Assembly: GCA_016110215.1 (NCBI GenBank) | Contig: JADWQD010000013.1 | Location: forward strand, 620,001-684,000 | DNA: 64,000 nt | Direction: 5' to 3' | Source: Capronia americana | Lineage: Eukaryota > Ascomycota > Eurotiomycetes > Chaetothyriales > Herpotrichiellaceae | Shown here: positions 1 through 10,672 of the stretch, one piece after another | How the letters are laid out: every line of letters starts with the position of its first letter | How positions within the stretch are numbered: position 1 is the first letter of the stretch | Position numbers and translations under genes: made by a program | The notes under the pieces: model-generated | Database searches by the model: none | What the model was told of the DNA's origin: nothing | Seen by the model: the letters and a program-made list of their open reading frames with translations, nothing else

Positions 1-1
1 G

Positions 2-100
2 TTTCAAACCGTCGTAAAGGGTCGGTCGGAGGACATCCAGGAGGCCATCGACGCCTTGCGTGAACTGCAAGGGACTGGCAATGCGAATTCCGACGACTAG
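2..100 (+). CDS. 3' end of an unidentified gene (partial)
   Basis: An open frame enters from the left edge and stops at a TAG at 98-100. It gives a 32-residue C-terminus with an amphipathic stretch (EDIQEAIDALRELQG) followed by a short polar tail ending in SDD. This looks like a real C-terminal helix rather than noise. It stops only 10 bases from the convergent stop of DPH4, which is compatible with compact convergent genes. The family cannot be recognised from so little sequence. Confidence 0.5.
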   Translation, partial: FQTVVKGRSEDIQEAIDALRELQGTGNANSDD

Positions 101-110
101 TATTGAGGTG

Positions 111-644
111 TCACGTCTCCTCGACTGCGAATTGGACCTTGATGAACAAACTGCATCCTCGACAACCAACGTAAAGCTCTCCATGTTGGCTCTCTCTTTC
201 CAGGTCGGACTCTGTCAGGACGTATCCTTGTTCGTCGCCGCACCGACAACTCTTGAACCAGGTGTTCTTGCCTTCGGCGTACACTAGATCTTCGAGATCA
301 TAGGCCTCCACGCCGATGTGCGTTCCTTTATGGCCATTCGCCGTTTCCCAGCCGAGTTCGCCAATATTCGGGAGCGAACGATCATATTCGACACGTTTGA
401 CCGGGTCTGAAAGTGTCTCGTATGCGATCACAATCTCATCAATAGAATACTGAGATGTCGTCACTTTGCCTGGTTTGGCATTCAAGGTGCCTTTGTTGTC
501 AGCACCGGGGGTTTTATCTGGGTGGTGTGCGAGCAGCGCATTCCGATATGCGGCTCTAATATCGTCTTTGGACAGGGTGCCGAAATCATGGCGGGGCAGC
601 CGAAGGACGTCGTAATACGAATGTGGTTGTGTATCGCTGGACAT
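111..644 (-). CDS. DPH4: Diphthamide biosynthesis protein 4 (J domain + CSL zinc finger)
   Basis: A 177-residue protein with an N-terminal J domain (HPD at residues 41-43) and a C-terminal CSL zinc finger (C133xC135 and C161xxC164, the latter in GCRGCS). This two-domain order is diagnostic of Dph4/Jjj3. Family knowledge: Dph4 binds iron through the CSL domain and supports the Fe-S enzyme Dph1-Dph2 in the first step of diphthamide formation on elongation factor 2. I start at the ATG at 644 (MSSDTQPH); the open frame runs a few codons further upstream but only from a TTG. It is intronless and divergent from Mug190, sharing about 600 bp of upstream DNA. DPH6 and DPH2 are in the same window. Confidence 0.93.
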   Translation of the reverse strand: MSSDTQPHSYYDVLRLPRHDFGTLSKDDIRAAYRNALLAHHPDKTPGADNKGTLNAKPGKVTTSQYSIDEIVIAYETLSDPVKRVEYDRSLPNIGELGWETANGHKGTHIGVEAYDLEDLVYAEGKNTWFKSCRCGDEQGYVLTESDLERESQHGELYVGCRGCSLFIKVQFAVEET

Positions 645-1247
645 CAATGATCGTCCCAATATGAATGAGATAACTGGCGCAAGTGCGCGATGGAGGTAGA
701 AATTCAGAGGCCGGTCTAAGACTCAAGATCCCCGCAAACGCCACCAGAATCCAGGTTTCTGCTTCGCACATTCCGCCTCCCAGCACTGGGAACTGGATAC
801 TTGTTTCTCGGTTCTGCCTCACGGGTTGCTGACATGCAGCGAGGCAGGATTTGCAGCGAGCATCAGGCCCAGGTCTGCCTGTAGATCATCCGTGGCTCTT
901 GACTTTTCTCGGTCAGTGGAGTTTGCTTGTGTGCCGTGTTTGGAATCGCTTGCTAAATCGGTGTCGCTGTTTGTTTTGCCGCGTCAACTTTCGACGTCAT
1001 CGTTAGCCTTCCCTTCCTCTCCACATCCAATGCCTTGTTTCAAGGTTTGTCGTCTATGTGCGGAGATGGGGTGATGCGGAAGTATTACAAGACTTCTGGC
1101 TTCGTCGTTTTGTGGTTCCTGCTCATTTGCTTTGCATGCTGAGGCTGGGTCTCAGGTAATCTCACTCGTTGCTTCCAGGTAGGCTGCTTCTACTTCGTTC
1201 TTTCTTCGAAAGTCCACAGTGCGTTCTTGATCTTCCGCATCGAAACG
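645..1247. promoter_or_regulatory. Divergent intergenic region DPH4 / Mug190
   Basis: About 600 bp between two divergent start codons, so it must hold both promoters and 5' leaders. The part just before the Mug190 ATG is pyrimidine-rich (ctacttcgttctttcttcg), as is common upstream of fungal genes. I see no clear TATA box and no convincing ORF. Confidence 0.5.
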
Positions 1248-4200
1248 ATGTCTTCGGCCGATGAGCTCGATCCGGGTTCGCAACAAAGATCTTATCAAGG
1301 TCCTCGCTCCGCCCGTCATCCAATTCCTACGATTCAGAAATACCGGGCTGAGAGACATGAGTTGAACAATCAGCAACAAGATGCCGAAAAAGCCCAGCGT
1401 GACGAGACCGACGACTCGCCCTACAAGAGAGCCTACCATGCCGCCAAGGGTGTTCTAAAGGGCGAAGATCCTCCAGAATCCAGTCACGATCCCTACAGAA
1501 CACAGAACAGGAATGTGCATTTTGAGGGTGAAGAAAGAGACGGCGGAGGGCCAGAAGCTCTGCAGAATGCGCCTGAAGGAGGACAAAGTCACGAAGAGCC
1601 ACAATCCAAACAAGAACCGAAAACAGACGAGCCAGGGCAGTCCGCCACCGAGGCCGTCGCAGGACAACATGACCCACGTCAGAAGAGAAAGGACATGAAA
1701 CACAAGAAGCGCAGTGATGGCGGCAGGGAAGTCACGGACCCCGTTACCCACCTGCCCATTGTGATCCGAGACTCGACGCACAAGGACCTCAAGTCTGTCG
1801 ACGAGAACATCCCGGGTCCGGGAGTAGATTTCTGGACGAGGACAGGTGTTGAAGGGGCAAGCAAGTCCAGGAAGGAACATGACACAGAGCGCAAGGAGCT
1901 TCAGAGCAGTCTTGACGGCATGCAGAAGTTGTTCCCACCCCCGAAGTTCGAGGACGTGAGGGATGAGCTGGCGAGGACGTACGAACGAGCCGCAATGATT
2001 GGCCTGACGTGCGTTGTGGTAGTGAGCCTCCTAGGTCAGCTTCTCGCTCACATATTCGACGTTGGCTTCCACAAGAAAGATTCAAGTTGGGTTTCCAAGC
2101 TTTCCGCCTTTGCTCTCGTCCTCATCCCGGCCGCTGTTGCGGGAAGTGTGATAGTGCTGGTCAAGGGTTGGCTCGGCAAGAAGGTGCAGACAATTTGGGA
2201 CGACGAGGTCTGGGATGCTGCTCGTCAAGAGGAGCTCAAAACAACACAAGCCGAAAACGTCGTCCCAGAATCGGTGGCGTGGCTGAACAATCTTCTGTCG
2301 GCTGTCTGGCCCCTGATCAACCCGGACCTTTTCACGTCCATATCCGACATGCTGGAGGATGTCATGCAGGCATCCCTACCAAAAGTTGTCCGGATGGTGA
2401 GTGTCGATGATCTGGGCCAAGGAAGCGAGGCATTCCGTATTCTGGGGATTAATTGGTTACCTACTGGTGCCGCAAGTCAATCTGTAGGCTCAGATGGCCA
2501 GCTCAAAAGACCTGGCAAGGATGAGGAAAATGACCGTACAGCGTCCGGAGAGAGCCAGGTGGAGAGCGGTGCGGGTGACCAGGGCGAAGGCGAGGCTAAA
2601 TCTGGTGACAACGCTCAAGAGAAGCGACAAAAGGAGCAGGAAGACCAGGCAATTCGGGAGGGTATGGAAGCGGAACAGGGCGACTTTGTCAATATGGAGC
2701 TAGCCTTCGCCTACCGCGCACGATCGTCGGGGAAGTCAATAACGGCCAAGGCCAAAAACGCCCATCTCTACCTCAAATTCTACCTCCCAGGAGGCATCGC
2801 AGTCCCTGTTTGGGTCGAACTACGTGGTATCATTGGCACAATGCGCCTTCGACTGCAGCTGACACCAGATCCGCCCTTCTTCTCTCTTTGCACCTTGACA
2901 TTTATGGGGCAGCCGCAGGCGGATATGTCCTGCATACCAGTATCCAAGCACGCACTGAACCTGATGGATGTCCCACTCATCTCATCATTTGTTCAATCTT
3001 CAATCGACGCTGCCTTGGCCGAATATGTCGCGCCGAAGAGCTTGACACTGGATCTTAAGGATATGCTTGTGGGCGACGACTTCAAGAAGGACACGACCAC
3101 GCGAGGCGTGATTATGATCTTCATCAAATCCGCCAAAGGTTTCAAGCAGGGCGACGGAGGAGTCGGCCCGTTCCAGGGTTCCAGTGACGCGTATGTGACT
3201 GTCTCATGGGGCAAATTTGGAAAGCCTGTGTCGTCGACCAGAATCATAGTTGATGATCAGGAGCCGAACTGGTCTGAATGGTCACATATATTGGTCACGC
3301 CGGAAGAACTGAACGCCGACGAAAAGCTTCAACTTCAGCTTTGGGACTCCGACAAATGGACGGCTGACGACGATCTCGGTCGAGTCGAGGTAGACATAAA
3401 GGAGTTGATGTTTGGCTCCAAAACAAAGAACAGGATGTGTGATCGCGAAGATCGATTCAAAGGTGAAGATTCTGATGAAGACATGCCAGGCACTCTGCAA
3501 TGGCAAGTTGGCTATTTCGCGAAAACCCAAATCACAGAACAGCAACTAGCGAAGCAGACTGCAGATCCAGATATTCGAACAGTCGAGGACTTGAGAAAGC
3601 AGGTCAGCGAAAATGCAGAACGCAAGCTGCGGGAAGCTACGGCCCACGACGAGGGCAAAGAGGTCAAGCAGCAAAAACAGGAAGATTACAAGGAGCGGGA
3701 AGATGCCTTGGTCATCTCAAGTCCCCCGCCCGATAGCTATCCCAGCGGTATCTTCAGCATTCAGATCCACAACATTACTGGGCTTGAGGTACAATCTCTG
3801 CAGAAGAAAGACAAGAACAATGGCGACGATGATCGCGAAGACGAGGCCGAGCAGAGCGACGATATGCCCAGCAGTTACGCAACCATCATCCTCAACCATC
3901 AGAAGATCTACCGCACGCGAACAAAGCCGAAGAACGCGAAACCCTTTTTCAATGCAGGCACTGAAAGATTCGTCGCTGATTGGAGGACGGCGGAGGTCAT
4001 GATTTCAGTCCGTGATGACCGTGAAAGGGAGGACGACGCCCAGCTCGGAATGATATACCTCCCACTCCGCCGGATCTTCCAGCACAAGAGTCAAGTTACG
4101 CAGGTTTACCCGCTTGTTGGTGGTATTGGGTACGGTAGAGCACGAATCAGCATGGTATGGCGCAGTGTCGAATTGAAACTGCCGAAAGAACTCCTGGGCT

Positions 4201-5246
4201 GGAGCTACGGTACTTTGGAGATCAGATGTCCCGTCAGATCAAAAGATGCGAATGTTCACACCAACGAAGAGAAATCGTATAGCCAACTTCGCATCAAGCT
4301 GAGGACAAACATGATGAGAGCCAAGATGTGGCCAGGCTCCGGGGACGACATCGAATGGAAGCCAAAAGGCGACAAGGAATCAGTCTTTCTTGCCGTCCGC
4401 AAACGCTATTCCAGTGCATTGATAATTGAATTCCGCAAATCGAGCCTAGGGCCAGACTCCACCCCTGCATTCGGAGTATTCTGGCTCAAGGATATCCCTG
4501 ACGAGGAGGAGAAGACTATTGCCGTCCAGATATGGAAAGGGGGCAAACAAGCGGCCCACCGTGCCACCACAAGCTACGGCTACTCGGGCCTGGACGAGGG
4601 AGAGCAACCACTGGGAGAGATTGAGCTGACCATCAAGTTCTGGCGCGGTCTTTCTGGATATCACAAAAAGTTTGCCACTAAATCTCGCAACGCAAATATG
4701 CGGCACGTGATAGAAGTGTTAGACACAGCCAACGATGAGGGACAGGTCGAGGAATCTGAAGACGGCGGCGAAAGCCAGGTGTCTGAAGATGAAGACAGCG
4801 ATGGCACCGACGACGGCACCGGCTCTGAGTCACCGAAGAAGAATGACCGCTCGCGCCGCAAGCTCCGCATGCACACGAATGACGACTCCTCCGCCTCGGA
4901 CAGTGACGCCGGGTCCACGCACTCGAAGAATCCAATTCGCGCCCCGGCGCAAATGATCTCCAAGCCCATCTCCACGGCGTCCCATCTCGCGGGAAAGATT
5001 CTGGATGTCAACGGGCATAACGATCCCGACAACGGAGATCGTGGACTTCGAGCACAGGTGAGAGACTATAAAGACCACCATAAACAACTGCACCGGAAGC
5101 ATCGGGGGGTGATGCAGTGGAGGGGCGCGAGGACGGTTGACTGGATGGCCAAGAAGGTTAAGGCTGTTGAGGGGCTGGGTGACCGGATGGTGGGTAGGGA
5201 TAAGGACGGGGACAAGAGCGGCGGAGGGGTCGAGACGGAAGTTTGA
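1248..5246 (+). CDS. Mug190-like protein: membrane-anchored SMP lipid-transfer domain plus C2 domains
   Basis: A single-exon protein of 1332 residues. Residues 1-240 are hydrophilic and charged. Around 250-305 there are two hydrophobic segments (AAMIGLTCVVVVSLLGQLLA and a second rich in AVLIP). Residues about 340-605 look like an SMP (tubular lipid-binding) domain, with the PESVAWLNNLLSAVWP signature. C2 domains follow at about 620-720 (DAYVTVSWG, then LWDSDKWTADDDLG) and about 830-950. The last 170 residues are acidic, then basic and probably disordered. This order matches tricalbin/extended-synaptotagmin-like proteins and the fission yeast Mug190 family, thought to act at ER contact sites. 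The start is the ATG at 1248; the frame extends seven codons upstream only from a TTG. Confidence 0.88.
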   Translation: MSSADELDPGSQQRSYQGPRSARHPIPTIQKYRAERHELNNQQQDAEKAQRDETDDSPYKRAYHAAKGVLKGEDPPESSHDPYRTQNRNVHFEGEERDGGGPEALQNAPEGGQSHEEPQSKQEPKTDEPGQSATEAVAGQHDPRQKRKDMKHKKRSDGGREVTDPVTHLPIVIRDSTHKDLKSVDENIPGPGVDFWTRTGVEGASKSRKEHDTERKELQSSLDGMQKLFPPPKFEDVRDELARTYERAAMIGLTCVVVVSLLGQLLAHIFDVGFHKKDSSWVSKLSAFALVLIPAAVAGSVIVLVKGWLGKKVQTIWDDEVWDAARQEELKTTQAENVVPESVAWLNNLLSAVWPLINPDLFTSISDMLEDVMQASLPKVVRMVSVDDLGQGSEAFRILGINWLPTGAASQSVGSDGQLKRPGKDEENDRTASGESQVESGAGDQGEGEAKSGDNAQEKRQKEQEDQAIREGMEAEQGDFVNMELAFAYRARSSGKSITAKAKNAHLYLKFYLPGGIAVPVWVELRGIIGTMRLRLQLTPDPPFFSLCTLTFMGQPQADMSCIPVSKHALNLMDVPLISSFVQSSIDAALAEYVAPKSLTLDLKDMLVGDDFKKDTTTRGVIMIFIKSAKGFKQGDGGVGPFQGSSDAYVTVSWGKFGKPVSSTRIIVDDQEPNWSEWSHILVTPEELNADEKLQLQLWDSDKWTADDDLGRVEVDIKELMFGSKTKNRMCDREDRFKGEDSDEDMPGTLQWQVGYFAKTQITEQQLAKQTADPDIRTVEDLRKQVSENAERKLREATAHDEGKEVKQQKQEDYKEREDALVISSPPPDSYPSGIFSIQIHNITGLEVQSLQKKDKNNGDDDREDEAEQSDDMPSSYATIILNHQKIYRTRTKPKNAKPFFNAGTERFVADWRTAEVMISVRDDREREDDAQLGMIYLPLRRIFQHKSQVTQVYPLVGGIGYGRARISMVWRSVELKLPKELLGWSYGTLEIRCPVRSKDANVHTNEEKSYSQLRIKLRTNMMRAKMWPGSGDDIEWKPKGDKESVFLAVRKRYSSALIIEFRKSSLGPDSTPAFGVFWLKDIPDEEEKTIAVQIWKGGKQAAHRATTSYGYSGLDEGEQPLGEIELTIKFWRGLSGYHKKFATKSRNANMRHVIEVLDTANDEGQVEESEDGGESQVSEDEDSDGTDDGTGSESPKKNDRSRRKLRMHTNDDSSASDSDAGSTHSKNPIRAPAQMISKPISTASHLAGKILDVNGHNDPDNGDRGLRAQVRDYKDHHKQLHRKHRGVMQWRGARTVDWMAKKVKAVEGLGDRMVGRDKDGDKSGGGVETEV

Positions 5247-5739
5247 AGCTGAATTGCTCTTTCAAGGCACACAGGCAAGAGAAGCCAGAACTGAGGAAAC
5301 ACAAACGGCGGGAATCAAAGGTTCACCCGGGTGGTGCCAGTCTATTGGACGGGGGCAAGGAACCGGTACAAAGCGCGACAGCGATAGTATGGGTGATGTG
5401 AATCTCCCTCGAATACACATGAATGATCGTGTCAATGGGGCTCTGTTATCCCGATATGATGTGATCATCAGGTTTGGTTGAGCATTACCTCGTAAATAAC
5501 TGAGGACTGATATGCTGGTACTGCCTTTACAGCTAAAGGCTTCTCTGTAATACCACAGCGGACCACCTGTTAAACTGCTTCACCGTAACGGCACAATTCA
5601 CTACTCGGCGAATCTGGACCTCAGAATTTCGCCCTTGTCATGTTTGAGGTGCCTCTCTAGGCCATAGATCGGGCGTCTGGAGTCGGCTGAAGAGGTTCCT
5701 GCTCGACTAGCTCCCCTCAAATGTCTTCCAGTTCCCAAC
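5247..5739. other. Intergenic: Mug190 3' region and DPH6 promoter
   Basis: About 490 bp between two co-oriented genes. It contains the DPH6 leader with the short upstream ORF listed separately. Nothing else is recognisable. Confidence 0.4.
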
Positions 5740-5747
5740 ATGTCTGA
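5721..5747 (+). promoter_or_regulatory. Short uORF overlapping the DPH6 start codon
   Basis: The ATG at 5721 opens an 8-residue ORF whose TGA (5745-5747) lies just inside the DPH6 coding region; the DPH6 ATG at 5740 is read in another frame (CATGTCTGA). If the transcript begins upstream of 5721, ribosomes that initiate here would pass the main start, which would lower DPH6 translation or make it depend on leaky scanning or reinitiation. The transcription start is not known. Confidence 0.4.
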
Positions 5748-8313
5748 ATCGCTCAATGTCATCGCCTTGATCTCAGGCGGCAAAGACTCCCTGTTCAGCA
5801 TCCTGCATTGTCTTGAAAATGGGCACAAGGTGGTCGCGCTTGCTAATCTCTACCCCAAGCGGAGCGAAGGCCGCGAAGTGGGAGAGAGCTCGTCGGGCGA
5901 CCAAAATGATATGGAAGGGGAAGATCTGAACAGCTTCATGTACCAGACTGTTGGACACTCGGTCATTCCGCTCTACAGCGAATGTCTCGATATACCGCTT
6001 TACAGGCGAGAAATTTCAGGCTCGGCGGTCCAGACGGGCCGCTACTATGACGCCGGCCATCTTGATTCTTCGGCTGATGAGACGGAAGACCTGGTCCCGC
6101 TGCTGCGGGAGGTGAAGCGTATGCATCCCGAAGCCAATGCGATATCTTCGGGAGCCATTCTATCAACCTACCAGCGCACGAGGCTCGAGTCAATAGCCGT
6201 TCGTCTGGGCCTGACACCGCTTGCATATCTATGGCAGTATCCTGCGCTGCCTCCGCCCGCTGGGCGTGGTGAGTCGGTGACGGGCTTGCTGGACGACATG
6301 GCTGCCGCTGGCTGCGATGCACGAATCATCAAGATCGCCAGCGGTGGCATCAAAGAGAGCCTCTTGTGGACGAACGTCGCGGATCCGAAAACCCAATTGA
6401 GACTTGTCAACGGTCTTCAGCCCTTCTTCCCGGATCATGAGTTCTGGCTCCGAGGAGCGGTTGTAGGTGAGGGCGGTGAGTATGAGACCCTGGCCATCAA
6501 TGGACCGAGGCGGTTGTGGAAGAGAAGAATCGAGATCCCGGAGGACCAGATGTCTGCCTTCACGGGACAAGGCGGCGTCAGCTACCTTCGGTTGGCGAAT
6601 CCCCGAACAGTGGAAAATGAACCGGACAGTCTTGCCAGCGCTCACTCTTTGAGGATTCCGAGTACTTTTGACCTGCAATTTCAAGCTGTCCTGGCGGAAA
6701 TGCAAAGCCAACAGCCACTGAACGGTGGTCCCGAGGTCAGCAAGCTGGACAGACTGAACGCCGACACCGCACGCCCTCGTCAGGAGGCAACGCTCCATTT
6801 ACGGCAAATGCAATGCTTGCGTTCCGGTGAATTGGCAATATCTAACCTCACGTCTCAAGCCAGGCCCGGCACTGCTGCCATGCAGATGAAGCATATATGC
6901 CACGACCTCAAGTCTTCTTTGGACTCAATCTCGAGCTCTGTGGTCGGATCATCAACGCCACTGACACCCTCCAATATCGTCTTTACGATACTTCTGCTCA
7001 AAGACATGTCGAATTTCGGCGCTGTGAATTCCATCTATGCCTCGCTATTCCGCACAGGCGAGCCGAATCCACCGGCACGCGTGACCGTCGCATGCTCACT
7101 CCCTGCCGGTGTTGAAGTCAGTCTCAGCGTGACATTAAATCTCGGGCCTCGAGATGCAAGGCGCGGGCTCCACGTCCAGAGCCGAAGCTATTGGGCTCCG
7201 GCAAATATTGGGCCATACAGTCAGGCCATTTGTGTTCCGCTCGACATGAAGGAGGATCAGGGGGTCAATGTGCATGACGCGGACCTGGTTGAGATAGCTC
7301 ATATGGCTGGACAGATCCCCCTGGCACCACCTACCATGCAACTCTCGGGTGCAGGTTTTGTTGAGCAAGCGGTGTTGAGCCTTCAGCATTTATGGCGCGT
7401 GGGACAGGAGCGAGGCGTTGATATATGGCCTTGGGGCATTGCCTTTTTGGAGAGCACCGACACTGCTTCTGTACGAGCCGAGCTATCCTGCCGAATCTGG
7501 CAACAGGCTCATCTGGCGGGCGCAAGGCTGCAAGAAGTGTCCGATGCCACGGATGACGACGAGGGAAATGAAGGACCGGACGCATGGGACTTGCAATATA
7601 ACCGCGCAATGACATTCGATACACCGGCGATCTTGGGCCTGAATCGGCATCTTCATCCCCTCCCAAATCCAGCGGTTCTCAAAGCACCCAATAACACAGC
7701 CAGTCTGATTCCCCCCTTCATCGCAGCAGAAGTTGTCTCCCTGCCTCGAAGCGCGCCAGTCGAATGGTGGAGCATGGGGATCACTAATCTGCCCAAGAGA
7801 CCTGCCTCGAGGCCACGAGTGTCCGTGGTTCAGAGGAGACATCCATGGGGTTCTATCCACGGGGTCACGTTCTCACCTTCTTCCGAGGCAGCAACCGAAG
7901 GGTACATCCACTTAGTCGCTGCGTTTGTCCGTCGAGAAACGCTCTCTGCAAGCAGCGTTGACTTTGTTTCACGCATAGAAGGCGATCTCCTTGCTCTTCT
8001 TTCATCGAACCAAGACCCATCGAAAGCGGAAGGACCATCAGCGGAAGTCGTTCACGGTACTGCTTTCGTCTCCACCGAGGGCTTGGAACAGTGGTCTCGA
8101 CTAAGTGAACATCGACTCTTCGAGAATTTGGTGGTTGTCCCGTGCAATGCGGTTTATGGATGGCCGGCTTGCGCTGTTGGCGATATTTCATCTCCAGATT
8201 CTACGGGCGTGAGCTCCTCCACTGCTCCGGGACTTGAAGACTCGGACGATGGAGCAGGATCTTCTCTAACGCAGCGTCTTGCAGTGGCCATCACGATGCG
8301 CATCAACGGATGA
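5740..8313 (+). CDS. DPH6: Diphthine-ammonia ligase (PP-loop ATPase with two RidA-like domains)
   Basis: An 857-residue, single-exon protein. It begins with a PP-loop nucleotide-binding motif (SGGKDS, residues 12-17) and carries the GEGGEYET motif near residue 243, both typical of the diphthine-ammonia ligase ATP-binding domain. The C-terminal half contains two RidA/YjgF-like domains (for example YWAPANIGPYSQAI near residue 485), the architecture of yeast Dph6 (685 residues). Family role: ATP-dependent amidation of diphthine, the last step of diphthamide synthesis on eEF2, in the cytosol. The start is the ATG at 5740 directly before the PP-loop. It is co-oriented with Mug190 and lies about 5 kb from DPH4. 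Confidence 0.94.
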   Translation: MSESLNVIALISGGKDSLFSILHCLENGHKVVALANLYPKRSEGREVGESSSGDQNDMEGEDLNSFMYQTVGHSVIPLYSECLDIPLYRREISGSAVQTGRYYDAGHLDSSADETEDLVPLLREVKRMHPEANAISSGAILSTYQRTRLESIAVRLGLTPLAYLWQYPALPPPAGRGESVTGLLDDMAAAGCDARIIKIASGGIKESLLWTNVADPKTQLRLVNGLQPFFPDHEFWLRGAVVGEGGEYETLAINGPRRLWKRRIEIPEDQMSAFTGQGGVSYLRLANPRTVENEPDSLASAHSLRIPSTFDLQFQAVLAEMQSQQPLNGGPEVSKLDRLNADTARPRQEATLHLRQMQCLRSGELAISNLTSQARPGTAAMQMKHICHDLKSSLDSISSSVVGSSTPLTPSNIVFTILLLKDMSNFGAVNSIYASLFRTGEPNPPARVTVACSLPAGVEVSLSVTLNLGPRDARRGLHVQSRSYWAPANIGPYSQAICVPLDMKEDQGVNVHDADLVEIAHMAGQIPLAPPTMQLSGAGFVEQAVLSLQHLWRVGQERGVDIWPWGIAFLESTDTASVRAELSCRIWQQAHLAGARLQEVSDATDDDEGNEGPDAWDLQYNRAMTFDTPAILGLNRHLHPLPNPAVLKAPNNTASLIPPFIAAEVVSLPRSAPVEWWSMGITNLPKRPASRPRVSVVQRRHPWGSIHGVTFSPSSEAATEGYIHLVAAFVRRETLSASSVDFVSRIEGDLLALLSSNQDPSKAEGPSAEVVHGTAFVSTEGLEQWSRLSEHRLFENLVVVPCNAVYGWPACAVGDISSPDSTGVSSSTAPGLEDSDDGAGSSLTQRLAVAITMRING

Positions 8314-9402
8314 CGCAGATGACAGACAATCGGCTGGCATTGCCATCAATATGCATCGAAATTGCTTTTAAGCTCATCGGAACTACTCCTAAGCTCATCG
8401 AAACTCGGGTTTATTCTCATCAACGGATCCAGCGGAATGACACCCGGAAATAAACGTCGCTGAACCGCGAGACGAAGGCGACTGAAATGAAATGGGATCT
8501 GGCAATCTTCAGCGCTTGTCTTGTTTTACCAATGTTCGATGGCCAGCTGCGTCCTCCCATTCCGTGTCGAGTTTACTCTACCACGATGCGAGACTGGTTC
8601 CGACCATGGATATGTTGATGACTTTGTTAGGTTCAAGTTGAATCGTGACATGAGATCATCATGGTTCAGGTAAGAGACAGCCAGGGAACCGCTGACCATC
8701 TTCAAGACTACACCGAGAACAATCAATGGGTGATGGAATTGCTCATAGACACCTGTGTTTCCCTCATCTTCGACCTGAAGCACTCAAGGCTGGGCCTTGA
8801 CATGAAAGTGCAGACGTTGATGGTGACGGCTCCGGCTGACATGGCTGAACGCGCCAAGTGCTGTCACCAGCCGTCTCAACCCCATGCAATATTGCCATTA
8901 GCTGGGTCACATGGAGTCTCAAGTGGCTGGGCATTCCTCGGAAATCATCGAAGTTGAGATCTATCGACGGTGGACTGCCTGTCAACAGAAGCCTTCCATC
9001 GCGCCACGGAACTGTGACAGCGGCTCAGTATATTCTTACCGCTCTGTATCTCATTTCTTCCTCTAGCCATGCATGTATGTTTCTCAATGCGCCGGACGAA
9101 ATCTTGGAAGGTGGATAAGGACAAAGGCCACTCACCCACTTCAAATGGTTTCGTTTCACGCCTGTCCTGTCAACCTGGCGCGATTTTTGCTGAAAGCAGC
9201 CCAGAGGCCACCTGCCGTTTGATTACCCTGTGAGCTACTTGCCTCGAAGCCATGGGATCCCAGGGCCGCAATGTGGGAATGTCAGCGGAGAGCGGGAAAA
9301 GAGAGCGACAGGGAAGGAAAGGAAGAAGGCCCGGAGCTGTCAAACGCACGGTGCGAAACACTCAGAAGCACGGCTGTCACAATCTCTTGACATATGTGAG
9401 GA

Positions 9403-9427
9403 GGAGGAGGAGTGGGAGGAGGAGTAG
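9403..9427. repeat. (GAG)n microsatellite
   Basis: An imperfect GAG/GGA triplet run in non-coding DNA, interrupted by one GTG. Confidence 0.7.
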
Positions 9428-9721
9428 GAAGATCGAGTCCTTCCAGACTTCCATGTGCCTAGAGTACGCAGTAAAGTTAACACAACTCGAGACTGACCAC
9501 TACTCTTCATGAGGACTCTCTGAATCGCGGCCTCTGAAATTTATGCTTCGGGGGTGTTGGACTCGCGCTGGAATTGTCTGATCTGTCTTGTGTTCTCTCA
9601 ACACTCCTATTCTTTACGTACTGTATTACGCGTTGCGTTTTTGCATCAATCCATCGGTGACTTAAAGTGAAGGTCCAGTGAAGGTTTTGCCAGGGTCCCC
9701 CCGGCCGTTCCACCACGTAAA

Positions 9722-9830
9722 TATCATATCGCATATCGCATCACATCCTACCATTGCATACCATGGCATAGCATGGCATGGCATATCATATCATATCATA
9801 TCGCATCATATCGCATCATCCTGTTGTTGA
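9722..9830. repeat. CATAT/CATGG/CATCG imperfect short tandem repeat
   Basis: About 110 bp of degenerate 5-mer units, first catatcg/catcaca, then catgg, then a run of catat and catcg. It is the first of several CATNN arrays in this region. Confidence 0.75.
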
Positions 9831-10109
9831 ATATCATATATATCATAAGCAGCTTAATTTACGTAGAGCAGTACGTACTGTATGTATGATAAAGGTTGAT
9901 ATGCGCAAGGGCAATCCCAGGAACCACACCCACCATAGGAAACTGACACCTGCGTACCTACTCCGTACGTAATTGACTGCATGCACTGACCATTCAGCCG
10001 ACCTCTCTTTCGTACAGAGTCCTGTAGCTTCGCTTCGTTCCCCTTGCTTGCTCTCCTCACCAGCTCTCTCGCCACATGGCTCTACTATCACGGCAACCCT
10101 TGCCATCTC

Positions 10110-10160
10110 ATGGTATCTTATGGCAAGTCATGTCATGTCATGTCATGCTATGGCTTCGCA
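10110..10160. repeat. (CATGT)n short tandem repeat
   Basis: Tandem catgt units (tcatgtcatgtcatgtcatg) flanked by catgg- and catct-like variants. Confidence 0.75.
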
Positions 10161-10203
10161 TGGACGTAAGGACGGGATGGATACACACCCGCCCTCTCTC
10201 AGC

Positions 10204-10286
10204 GTAGAATTTCCACCTGTCAACTCATGCAAAGAATTCTTACTCGTAGAATTCCAACCTGTCAACTCACGCAAGAACTCTTACTC
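10204..10286. repeat. Tandem direct repeat, two units of 42 and 41 bp
   Basis: Unit 1 is 10204-10245 and unit 2 is 10246-10286. Both begin gtagaatt, contain cacctgtcaactca or aacctgtcaactca, and end cttactc. They differ at only a few positions, suggesting a recent duplication. Confidence 0.85.
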
Positions 10287-10547
10287 GTACGGGTACTCGT
10301 CCACATACCCGTACTTGAGAATCCTCGCTTGGGGCTGGACGCGCGCAGACTCGAACCTTTCCAACCTTCGAACCTCCAAGGCATACGACAGGTTGACGCG
10401 CTGAGGGGTTGGAGGATGGGGAGAGGAGGCGAAAAACACGCGCGCGCGTTCTCCCGCTCTGTCTCTCCATGCGAAAATTCCATCCCCTACCCTACCTAAT
10501 TCACAAAGTACGCGACGTCGACACAGAGAGAGAGAGACAGAAGCAGT

Positions 10548-10582
<35 letters not shown>
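10548..10582. repeat. (TGGC)n microsatellite, nearly 9 perfect units
   Basis: A perfect ctgg/tggc tetranucleotide run in non-coding DNA, the cleanest microsatellite in the window. Confidence 0.9.
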
Positions 10583-10672
10583 AATCAACGCGCCATGCAC
10601 GGAGAAACTCTCGCTGTTCGCGCGCGCGTCTCTGCTGTACACACACAGTACCGAGCAGCGCATCCATCATGA

